Below, piece after piece: positions 20,194 to 29,426 of a stretch of 29,426 nucleotides of DNA. This DNA is from Pelargonium nanum (Eukaryota; Streptophyta; Magnoliopsida; Geraniales; Geraniaceae), in assembly GCA_036897485.1 (NCBI GenBank), contig JAYMTF010000839.1:1-29426 (forward strand), read 5' to 3'. The notes under the pieces are model-generated. The model ran no database searches. It worked only from the letters and a program-made list of their open reading frames with translations, and was not told where the DNA came from. The translations under genes and the position numbers were made by a program. The stretch's first letter is position 1; every line of letters starts with the position of its first letter.

Positions 20194-21731
20194 ATGGGAA
20201 GAGGAGGAAGAAAGAATCTGAAGAGAGCAGCTGTTGCTGGGAAGAAAGAGGAGTTGGATGTAGAAGATGGTCATAGTATTGTCCAAGTTGTCTCGCTTTT
20301 GGGCTCCAATTCCATTGAGGTACGTGCCTATCACCATCTCTCTTGCAAGCTGATCCAAAGTTTCTGCTGTTTGTTTTATTTTTTGAATGGTTCTGTTCTG
20401 GATTATACTCAAATGTGCATTGGATTGTACTGTTTTTGTGAATTGCTATCAAATATGACTGATTAATTATGGTACCTCTATTTTGAATCATTTTTATGTT
20501 GTTCAGCAACCATGATCATATGAGCATGTTTTTTCTCAACTGTGATGGCATATTTTTGAAGAAAGAAAAGAAATTTGATTAGATGTTTGAAATTTCAATG
20601 GGTGTCAATGCAGTTCTCCAACTAAATGTGCTTTGGTTCAGAATAAAAGTTGCATTTTTTTTTTTTTTGAAGTAATTCGTGAACAATAGTGATGAGAATG
20701 CAAGTTATGTTTTGTCTTATGCAGTTTTCGGGCTGTTGTGCCACCTGCTCTCTATGCCATTTCTTTGCTTGTATGTATAAGTAATTGTAATATGTTTGCA
20801 ACTCTTTTTCATTACTTTGCTTCCTCTGTTAAGGTGATGGATGCACAAGGTGCCAAATCGCTTGCATTGTTTCCAGCCAAGTTTAAGAAGTTAGTATGGA
20901 TAAAACCAGGTATGTTATCATAAACTCAACCCGTCTTTTGTTGCATCCACGCAAATTATACTAAAATCTTAATTGACTATCGACCATAAGCTTTGTAATA
21001 CATGTTTCTCGGAATCCTTTGTCTCTACTTGTTATGTGTTCCCATAAAATCATTAGTCGGGTTATTTACTTGTATACGCAAATACTGTCTAACAATGTAA
21101 TTACCTATTTCTATGAGTTGGCCCTCTTTGACACTGCATTCAGTTTCAGATCAGTATGTATTTACATCCCTCAAACAGTGTGGTTGATAGTGTTTTGGGG
21201 CTATGACAACTGAATATTTTGGAACATGATAATAGATAGAGGAGGAGCGATCATGGATGGTTTATTTCTTAATACAGATTGTGTACTTACTTGCCTTTCC
21301 ATTTTACAGGGAATTTTGTTGTGGTTGATGAACGTGGAAAGGAAAAAGCTATTGAATCAGGCAGCAAGGTCACGAGCATTGTTTCTCAAGTAATTCCAAA
21401 CGAACAACTCCGCGAGCTACGGAAATCTCCAGACTGGTGTGTCTCGAACTCTATTACATCCAGATAATCTTATATGACTTGCCGTTATCTATGAGTTCAT
21501 TATTTGTAATATATACTTGCCTCCATCACTCAATGCAGGCCAGAAATGTTCAAATCCAAGGATGAGTCAAATGCTAATGTGCAAGGGAATAGCTCTGAAC
21601 AGGAAGCAAAAGAGTTGAATTCAAGTGATGATGATGGACTCCCGCCGCTCCATGCCAATATGAATAGAGCTAGACCTATGGAACTGGAATCAGATTCGGA
21701 TTCAGATACAGAGTCAGATACAGATACTTGA
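20194..21731 (+). CDS. EIF1AD: EIF1AD-like protein (eIF1A OB-fold domain), four exons
   Basis: Exons 20194-20319, 20834-20909, 21310-21436 and 21539-21731 join in frame to 522 nt, 173 residues, close to animal EIF1AD. The start is the first ATG after the telo-box, giving MGRGGRKNLKRAAVAG, a basic N-terminus suited to nuclear entry. An S1/eIF1A-like OB fold follows: HSIVQVVSLLGSNSIEVMDA, then ALFPAKFKKLVWIKPGNFVVVDE, then KVTSIVSQVIPNEQLRELRK and the conserved DWPEMF. The C-terminal third is acidic and Ser/Asp-rich (SSDDDGLPPLHANMNR, then a Ser-Asp tail). EIF1AD proteins are nuclear relatives of eIF1A whose exact job is poorly known. It is too short and too diverged to be eIF1A itself. It is transcribed away from SHPRH. 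Confidence 0.92.
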
Positions 21732-23086
21732 AGCATGTTTTGATTTTGATTGTCTTTTTTTCTTAAAGTTTCAGCTCATTTAGGCATCATATTATAGATA
21801 GAGCCTATTATAGTTTTCTGTTAATGTATTCTGACTAAGCCTTATCTGAACTACAGTTCTATATATCATAGTTTAGTGATTATGTTATAAGATATTGAAC
21901 TCTTTTTGACCCACGAAAATTTATAAATAGTGAAATGCACTTGCACTTTTTGTTATAAGTTGATTTACACATTAGGGGTAACTCTCCCCTACTAACCCAA
22001 AATCTCACTCTATACAGTCGGCAAAAAAACTCGAACCCGATATTTCAAATGAAATCCAAAACGCTTAAAATAACTTTTGAAGCTCTATTCGTCTCAAAAT
22101 GTTATTGTTTGTTAACAAGGTCAATTCAGTAATTGTATATATTTTATTATTTGTTTGTTTGCTAACATGCTCGATCGTTTATGCTCCTTAGAGTTTTAAG
22201 AGGTCAAGGTGGTGGATTTTCGCTATATTTGTGATACGGAAATTGCTCCTCTATGCTTTACTAAGGATGCATCTAGAATGGACTTAGAACCCAAGTAGGT
22301 AAACGCTAACCAAGAAACTTGCATCAAATTCTTAAGTGAATGAAGCTGACACATCCTTAGAAAAAACGTCTTGTTAGGTATGCTTCTCTTGATAAGGGCG
22401 AGCAACCCTATAGTTGTATCCCGTAGCCAAAGTCTAAGGTTTTCGTTGCTAAAATAGAATCATTTATATACATACATACAAGAACTCCCCAGTCTGGAAT
22501 ATTTCGGTCAATCAAAGCAAATTTCCCAACATCAAACCAAGACAACGAATTTGTTTCCTGGTATATAATTGAAAGATTAATGTGTAAGCCCAATAAATTC
22601 ATGGCTATTACTATTACTTTTTCAAAAAGAAAATAGTCCATTTGTATCATTATTTTATAGAATAATGAATATGAGCTATAATTCTTTTTGTTTAGGATAT
22701 GTTCAATATAGGAGAAGACGAGATCTCATCTAATTTAATCCATACCCAACTCAATAAATTTGTGGAAATTATTACTTTTAATAAAGTGTCGCGTTCTTAT
22801 TGACGGCTTAGCTTAAGTCAAATAGTTTATGGCTTAGTTTCATCGTCTTGTTATTATATTAGGCCAATAACTTTGTTTTATCAAAATCTCCGGAAAAATA
22901 TGTAAGAGCATTTTGGGGAGCCACGTGGCGTACTTGCTTTCACGTTTTTCGTATCGGACAGATCTTGTGAAAACGGCGTCGTCGAAGTCATCGTCCACAA
23001 AATCCCAAAGACGAAAATTGTTTGGTCTACTGTTGCTGGCGCTGCTACTCTCAGACTGAAACTGAGAGTATCTGAAGAGAAAAAAA
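21732..23086. other. Intergenic region between EIF1AD-like and ABC1K9-like genes
   Basis: This 1.35-kb AT-rich spacer holds the 3' UTR of the EIF1AD-like gene and the promoter of the kinase gene. The short minus-strand frames at 22223-22405 and 22408-22650 show no recognisable family features. No transposon termini were identified. A G-box lies near the right end. Confidence 0.6.
22922..22927 (+). promoter_or_regulatory. G-box CACGTG upstream of the ABC1K9-like gene
   Basis: A perfect CACGTG within GCCACGTGGC lies about 160 bp before the start codon, a usual distance for a light-responsive element in a plastid-protein gene. Regulation is inferred. Confidence 0.55.
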
Positions 23087-26000
23087 ATGGCGGTAATTGG
23101 ATTCAGAGGCGCTTCTTGCGGCCGATTGCCTCTCTTCCACCATTCTCAGGTCTCAAATTCAAATTCTATCTCTAATTACTGTTCAATTTTGTCTGTTTTC
23201 AATTTTATTGATCAGAAATGGTTTCATTTATGGTATTGGTTTATTTGAATTTCGCAGTTTCCTGTTACGGCTACGAGGAGGAATGTTCTATCAGTTGGTT
23301 CGAGGTTGAAGCTTCGTCATCGTCGCTTCAATGGTTTGACCCTTTTTGCCCAATATTCTTCTCAATCTCAGACTCAGAACGAGCAAGATCTTTTCTCTTC
23401 TCGCCTCCAAGGTTCTATACTGAATTCAATTTTAATTTATCGTCTTTTTAAGCTTTTATATTGATGCCATGATTTTGATTCAGAAGCTATACGTTAGTAG
23501 TTACTTCTTTATTGTAAATTATTTAGCTTTGTTTATTAGTGTTTTGTATTCAATTTTAACTAGTAGGTGCTGTTTCTGAGGATAGATGTTTTGAGTTTGT
23601 TAGTGTTTGTAAATATAGTGTTTTGCAATTTGCAGATAGTATCGGAAAGTTGCCCAAACTGGTGGAGGATATTGTCCAGACTTCCATTAATACGGGTCCC
23701 CGCGGAGCCTTGAGACTTGCTCAGGGTATTCAAGCAGTAATTGGAGTCGGTGGGGAGTGGCTCGCCGATGCATCTAGGGTATGGCATCTTGAAAGAGGCT
23801 CTTAACTTCAGTTTCTACTTTTGTTTGTAGGCAATTGCTCATGCACATTAATTAACATAATGTTCAGATCATCATAATGGAACTGAATTAGATCACTATG
23901 ATTCTGAAAGATGGCTGCATTTATGTTGATGTCATTGTGCACTAAGTTATGTTCGTAGTATTTTTTGCTTTGAAAGCTCTAGTTATACAGATGGTGAGAG
24001 AGCGCCAAGCCTTGTGTTATTAGGGATCATCATCACTGGTTAATTCGATTTCCTTATTCTTAACATCTCCTTTTTGCTGTTTGTTTTATGTGAAGTCTTG
24101 TATACGGTTGCTAGAATTTCAAACTCAGCTGCAAAGAATAATACAAACCCATCAATTAGCTTTATCATCTTTATCTGAAGACAGAATAATTGACTCCTTT
24201 TCTATTTGTAGTCTACAAGCTCATCTGCTGGGTTACCAACTCAACTACAACTTGGATTACTTTCTCCCCTTTACCTGAGGAGGTTGTTTGAACGCATGGG
24301 AGCAACCTACATCAAGTTAGGTCAGGTTAGTGTTAATTCCTTCTTCTTCTTCAAGGTGGTTTATGATAATATTGTGCAAATACTGTCTTGGTTTGGACTG
24401 GTAAATCTAAATCATAAAAGTAATACCATACCAGAATATTATAATTATATAAATTGCAGCTTAATTAATATAATTGCGCCAGGATTTCTCCCATTACTAT
24501 TTTACATATTTTAAGTTTTCTTTATATGATTCATCTATTATGGGCAAGGTTGTATGCCAATAATCATGGTTTTTTTTTTTTTTTACTTGGCAGTTCATAG
24601 CATCTGCACCAACATTGTTTCCCCCAGAGTATGTTGAGGAATTTCAGAAATGTTTTGACAGAGCTCCTCCTGTTCCTTTTGAAGTGATCCAAAGAATCTT
24701 GCGTGAGGAATTGGGGAGGCCTATAGATAGTGTGTATGAATATGTTGACCCCACCCCACTTGCCTCAGCCTCAATAGCTCAGGTCTGATTTGTATATGTT
24801 CATTTTTCATTTAGAAAGAAGATTATTTGGCGCTTAATGACTAAAGCTGTAAGATATCATGTCTAGGTTCATGGTGCAAGGCTTAAAGGCTCCCGAGAAG
24901 ATGTAGTGATAAAGGTCTTGAAACCTGGAATTGAGGATGTACTGGTCGCAGATATGAATTTTGTGTATGTTGTTGCTCGTATTTTGGAGTTCTTGAATCC
25001 TGAAATCAGCCGTTCATCATTGGTAATTTCTACCAAGTGACTTCAATGATTATTCTGAGTCAACGATGAATATGTTTCAAATATGTTTGATACTTTTAGA
25101 TGTATTGGTTTTATGAAATGTATTAGTTTTACATAATAAGCAATATTAAATAGTTAGTTTCATTATTTGTTGTGCACCAACCTAATGGTATGTATGACAG
25201 TTATCAACAAGATGTCATTATGTACATTCCTTTTGGTCCCCTCACATATCACATATAACTATCAGGAAAGGAAAGAGAGACCATTTTTCTATGCATCACA
25301 TATAATAACACTATTTTTCTTTCAATTATAATTAATATGATAAGTAGAAGTTTTCATTTTAACCTGTACATCCATTCAGTAGGTTGGTGTCGTCACTGAC
25401 ATACGGGAGTCGATGCTTGAAGAAGTTGACTTTTACAAGGAGGCTGCAAACATTGAGTCCTTTAGGGCGTATTTAGAAACTATGGGGCTCACAAGACAGG
25501 CTACAGCTCCAAAAGTATACCAGCAATGCAGCACCCGGCGAGTTCTAACAATGGAGAGGCTGTATGGAGTTCCTCTTACTGACCTGGACTCTATAAGCTC
25601 ACTTGTTTCCAGTCCTGAGGCTAGTCTTATAACTGCTCTAAATGTTTGGTATGACTCCCAATCTTATCTGCAAACCACATACTTCTTAAATTTATGTTAA
25701 TCAGTTGGTCTGGGATCTGATTCTTTCAACCTAATTTTTTTTTCCTCTATTAATATATCTGCAGGTTTGGTAGTTTACTTGCATGCGAAACCTTCCATGC
25801 AGATGTGCATGCAGGCAATTTGTGGGTGTTACGAGATGGTCGTATTGGATTTCTTGATTTTGGTATGCCTTTATGACTATATCTTGTCCTTGTTCGTTTG
25901 ATAATATTATAATCTAACCAGCTTCTATACTCTCCATATTATGAAAGAAACTTGTGTCAAGTCATGTCAGCCCTTACAAAACCATCATACATATTTCTCT

Positions 26001-27249
26001 GACTTGTAACCAAATCATCGAGACTCATTGCCTTACTTTAATCACTGAATTGCCATGTTCAACTCAACAAAACTTTCCCGAATGTCACCATTCATTACAA
26101 CATAAAAATTAACCTTTCATGTAACCAAATAACTTTTAATGAACAGGAATTGTTGGACGCATATCCCCAAAAACATGGGGTGCCATGGAAGTCTTTCTGG
26201 CATCAATTGCAACTGAAGAATATGAATCAATGGCATCAGCCTTGATTGAAATGGGTGCTACAAACAAAGATGTTGATGCTATAGCCTTTGCAAAAGACTT
26301 GGAGAAGATATTTGCATCAATACAGGTAAGCCCTTTTTAACTTCACTCAACATCTTTGCAAGTTTTGGAAAGAATAGTATATGTTAGTCCATCTGATCAA
26401 CTATTGTTATATGACCACTCAAGTAAGGTTCTAGTTAATGAATGATCCTGATGAAATATAGGAGATGTTGCATGTTTATGTATAGTGATAGACTGATAGT
26501 TAATAAACCTTATGAAATTGACTGTGCAGAGTTTTTTTTTTTTTTTTCATTTCTGCTGCTTATTTGGTGCTGTCACATTTTAAATCAGCATTTTCTTTGG
26601 ATTTAATGCAGGATTTAGATACAGAAGTAGTTATTGCAACGGCCAGGGGAACAACTACAAATGCAACCGCTGTCTCTGCTAATCTTGTTGTTGATGAGAG
26701 GCAGATGAATGCACTTTTTCTTGATGTGGTAAGCTTTTCTATTTGAATTTGGCCTAGAAAGTAAGATCTAGAATCATAGAGCAGTCTTAGCAGAAGCTGT
26801 GTATAAGAGTATTTGCTGCTGATTTAAGTCACCTGAAATACCATGGGCATGAGGTGTGGAACTTGGTCATGATACATCTTCTGTGCCATAGGCGACAGTC
26901 CTAAAATTTAATCGATCAAGATAAAAATTGTGTATGTCTGATGACACGGCATAGTGGATTGTGAGAAACAACTTGGAAAATCTTATCAGAAATAGCATTG
27001 CACTATTTGTGTCAGCTTGACTGTGATAACAAGTTGATTAGCTGTTTATTTGCTGTGTTTTCTTAACAGGTTCGAGTTAGTGAATCATATGGATTGCGAT
27101 TTCCTCGGGAGTTTGCACTTCTCCTGAAGCAGCTTCTGTATTTTGACCGATATACCCGGTTGCTTGCTCCTAACATGAATATGCTTCAGGATCAGAGGGT
27201 CTCCATCGTCTCAAACAGAAGACGCAACTATAGGGATGGTATCAACTGA
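23087..27249 (+). CDS. ABC1K9: ABC1/aarF-family atypical kinase, plastid type (ABC1K9-like), 11 exons
   Basis: Exons 23087-23149, 23258-23411, 23636-23778, 24212-24325, 24594-24782, 24867-25022, 25383-25648, 25765-25862, 26147-26325, 26612-26728 and 27070-27249 join in frame to 1659 nt, 552 residues. The first 70 residues are Arg/Ser-rich and acid-poor, like a chloroplast transit peptide. Kinase features: KLGQ (155-158) followed by FIASAPTLFPPEYVEEF; the Ala/Ser loop ASASIAQVHGARL; VIK with Lys237; HADVHAGN (Asp375, Asn380); LDFG (Asp393). ABC1 kinases regulate prenylquinone and lipid metabolism in plastids and mitochondria. The text resembles Arabidopsis At5g05200 (ABC1K9, from memory), whose substrate is not established. 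The PxP form HADPHPGN is replaced by HADVHAGN, which I take as a subfamily trait. Family is sure; the exact subgroup is likely. Confidence 0.93.
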
Positions 27250-27726
27250 TCTCCTGAAATATAGGCATACCCTTCTGATGAACAGCCTTTGCCCCCATAT
27301 ATATTGTAAATATAGCCTACACATCCTATAGAAACACCGGAAAAGATAGAATGATATGTAGACTACTATTCAGGGGAAAAAAAACCCTGTTATTCATATA
27401 CTCTTGTCTTCTGTTTTGGAAACATGGCAATGTGATTAACTATATTGCACCTTGTGTAGAATGCTATGTGATATGTCAATTTTCTTCATTATCTTGGCCT
27501 GAATGGAACAGAAAGTAAACTAGAGTTCTATTATAATATGCTCTTTCAACTACAACATACACACACAATGAACAAATCAAAGAGGTTTATACTGCATCTA
27601 AATCAAAATTCTTGAAGTCTAACCTACCTGTATGGAATATGGAAAAATAAGTACATATCATTTATCAAAAAGAATGAGGAAACATATACCAATGTGCAAT
27701 AGTTTACAATATTATGCCCTTTCAAT
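27250..27726. other. Convergent 3' regions of ABC1K9-like and EDR4-like genes
   Basis: This 477-bp AT-rich gap lies between two stop codons on opposite strands and should consist mostly of the two 3' UTRs, perhaps overlapping. No coding sequence or repeat is evident. Confidence 0.6.
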
Positions 27727-29426
27727 TCATCTCATGTTTCTTTTCCTTGTATTAAGATCTTGTGCCTGCAGCAGATGATCAGTCCCTCTTATCACTACAC
27801 CCGGCGAAGAATAGCCCATGAGACGATGCAGAGGAGAGCTACTTCTTGGCTGCACAACCTCAATCTCTGAATAAGGTGACCCATATGTTTCCTCTGGAAC
27901 CTTGTACTTGTTTCGAAACTGTCTTCTATGAAACTCTTTTTTAGCATACATCTTTCTGGCATCTGAACTGTCTTGTACAGTATGTAATGGAGTGTGAGAG
28001 ACGTGATGTCCTCCAGTGGAACAACTTCTACAAAAGGCGAGTCCATAATCATCAGACACAGGATCAGCGCATGGACAGTTGCTGCCATGAGAAGATAATG
28101 CTGTGCTCATCCTAGTCATGACACCACTGTACTCATCAACTTCACTTGGTGGTGGAGGGTCCACAGCTTCCGGTGAATATGGAGTGATATGAGTTCTCTG
28201 TTGAACTGAATACTTGAGTATTGTTGAGCACACACCACATTTTAGCCGGTAGTATCTCCTCTTGAAGAGGAGGAAATCTTCGGGGAGCTGCAGCAACTTC
28301 GAGCAATGGTAACAGGTTACAAAAGGCGCTCCTCCTGCTTTTGGCCTGAAGTGTCGTTTCGCCACGAGATGCTTCCCCTTTGAGTACTTCCTCATCACAT
28401 CATCAAGGTTTGTTTCCTGACCCTTTGTGGAAAGCTCTGGTTCCATACACTTTTGAGGACATAATGTGCAAGAATTGTAGGCATTGGAACAATTATGAAC
28501 ATGGTGGATACCACATAGTGCCTTTTTATGGCAAAGTGGAGGAAATTGTGCTGAGCACTGCCATTCTTGAGGCTGGCAATGCATACACTGGCTATGTTTG
28601 AATTGTTGGCCTGAATTGGTTCCTAGCCTGATTTTACCAGGATTCGCCGGATTCTTGAACTCATTGTGATTATAGCATGTTGGGCTATTCTTTTCCTTAC
28701 CAGTAACACCTCCCCTTCCATTTGCTTTTCCTTCCAAATTGCAAGACTTGTCAAGTTGGTCTTGCAGTTCATAAATAATTCTCAAAAGCTTCATTTTTTC
28801 CTGTTCTTTGTACTCAAGATCTTCATGCACTTGACTTGGAAAGTTTCCACTTCCATGTTGAGGCACCTTGGGAGGAAATTTGTTTCTAGGTGGATGTCGG
28901 CGCCTTGTGGGTTCCCACAGCTCATCATGATCCCAACCCTTTCCCTTCATGGCATGAAGCTTCTTGTTTCTTGGTAGATTTGGGATATCAGAATCAACAC
29001 TCCTCATGGAATCCACCAGGAATCTGTCCCTTCTCAACTTTTCTTCAGAAACAGCAATATCATCAGAAACATCATCTTCAAGTCCATCACATGAAGAAAC
29101 ACTACCAGCTTCATAACCATGAGAGCCTCTGATTGTTGGAGGTTTCATCATGTCCCTAGACACTCCACTGAGCTCAGATCTGGGACTCCCATGTTCTGTA
29201 GTTGCTAATGTGCCTGTAGGTTCCATGTTGTGAAAGCTAACAGTTTCATGAGCATCTACAGACTCATTTTTTGCCTCTTCTTCTGATTGTGCTCTTGCAG
29301 ATGGCAAAAGCTCTTTGTTCTCACAGTGAACAATCTCAGATGATGATGAAGAAGCTTCACCAGCAACAGGTTCTCCATCTACTACAACATGATTCAATTC
29401 ATTTGGCAAAGCAACATCAGTCTCAT
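27727..29426 (-). CDS. EDR4: EDR4-like zinc-ribbon protein (DUF3133), 5' part beyond the window
   Basis: The frame is open from the window edge to the TGA at 27727-27729, about 565 residues with no intron, so the N-terminal part and start lie outside. Visible features: a long Ser/Glu-rich, probably disordered stretch (EASSSSSE); a charged helical segment (YKEQEKMKLLRIIYELQDQL) that may be a coiled coil; a Cys/His-rich patch (CMHCQPQEWQC and CTLCPQKC); then the plant zinc-ribbon domain at about 28200-28335 (GGAPFVTCYHCSKLLQLP, then RLKCGVCSTILKYSV) with two CxxC pairs; and a basic tail. This domain order fits ENHANCED DISEASE RESISTANCE 4 and close relatives, which act in powdery mildew resistance and trafficking of EDR1. 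A paralogue cannot be excluded without the N-terminal zinc motif. Confidence 0.85.
   Translation of the reverse strand, partial: ETDVALPNELNHVVVDGEPVAGEASSSSSEIVHCENKELLPSARAQSEEEAKNESVDAHETVSFHNMEPTGTLATTEHGSPRSELSGVSRDMMKPPTIRGSHGYEAGSVSSCDGLEDDVSDDIAVSEEKLRRDRFLVDSMRSVDSDIPNLPRNKKLHAMKGKGWDHDELWEPTRRRHPPRNKFPPKVPQHGSGNFPSQVHEDLEYKEQEKMKLLRIIYELQDQLDKSCNLEGKANGRGGVTGKEKNSPTCYNHNEFKNPANPGKIRLGTNSGQQFKHSQCMHCQPQEWQCSAQFPPLCHKKALCGIHHVHNCSNAYNSCTLCPQKCMEPELSTKGQETNLDDVMRKYSKGKHLVAKRHFRPKAGGAPFVTCYHCSKLLQLPEDFLLFKRRYYRLKCGVCSTILKYSVQQRTHITPYSPEAVDPPPPSEVDEYSGVMTRMSTALSSHGSNCPCADPVSDDYGLAFCRSCSTGGHHVSHTPLHTVQDSSDARKMYAKKEFHRRQFRNKYKVPEETYGSPYSEIEVVQPRSSSPLHRLMGYSSPGVVIRGTDHLLQAQDLNTRKRNMR

Noticed and set aside
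22223..22650. Two adjacent minus-strand open frames in the EIF1AD/ABC1K9 spacer
   Set aside because: They are short, in different frames, and resemble no family; considered as a transposon remnant but no supporting motif was found.
23218..23451. Plus-strand 77-codon frame overlapping ABC1K9 exon 2
   Set aside because: It is the wrong frame of exon 2; the frame that joins DSIGKLPKL in exon 3 is the coding one.

Overview
This is nuclear DNA of a flowering plant, most likely a eudicot. It is AT-rich, its genes have many short exons with GT-AG introns, and every recognisable protein matches a plant nuclear gene family. Nothing bacterial, viral, CRISPR-like or rRNA/tRNA was seen. Six protein genes are supported. 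All exon joins were placed by hand from splice sites and reading-frame continuity.

Layout. (1) 918-2527 (+): a transcription elongation factor TFIIS gene with one intron; its first exon carries two apparent compensating one-base indels. (2) 2886-3350 (-): a small single-exon gene of unknown function, probably plastid-targeted, with four CACGTG G-boxes upstream and a small LTR-type repeat touching its stop codon. (3) 4172-19560 (-): a 19-exon SHPRH-type gene (SNF2 helicase with PHD and RING fingers), 1668 codons plus stop. One of its introns is GC-AG, and several introns hold miniature LTR elements, a foldback MITE and a minisatellite. (4) 20194-21731 (+): a 4-exon EIF1AD-like OB-fold protein, head-to-head with SHPRH across about 630 bp. 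(5) 23087-27249 (+): an 11-exon ABC1/aarF-family plastid kinase resembling Arabidopsis ABC1K9. (6) 27727 to the window end (-): the 3' part of an EDR4-like zinc-ribbon protein, tail-to-tail with the kinase.

How they fit together. They do not form a pathway. From memory, Arabidopsis places its SHPRH and EIF1AD homologues next to each other (At2g40770/At2g40780) and its EDR4 and ABC1K9 homologues next to each other (At5g05190/At5g05200). The window therefore looks like two conserved microsynteny blocks lying side by side. SHPRH acts in DNA-damage tolerance and chromatin, TFIIS in RNA polymerase II elongation, EIF1AD is a nuclear eIF1A-fold protein, ABC1K9 is plastid-associated and EDR4 acts in immunity and trafficking.

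No undescribed biological system was found. The points most worth checking are the TFIIS frameshift pair, the GC-AG intron, the G-box cluster, the unknown small protein and the density of miniature LTR elements inside the SHPRH gene.
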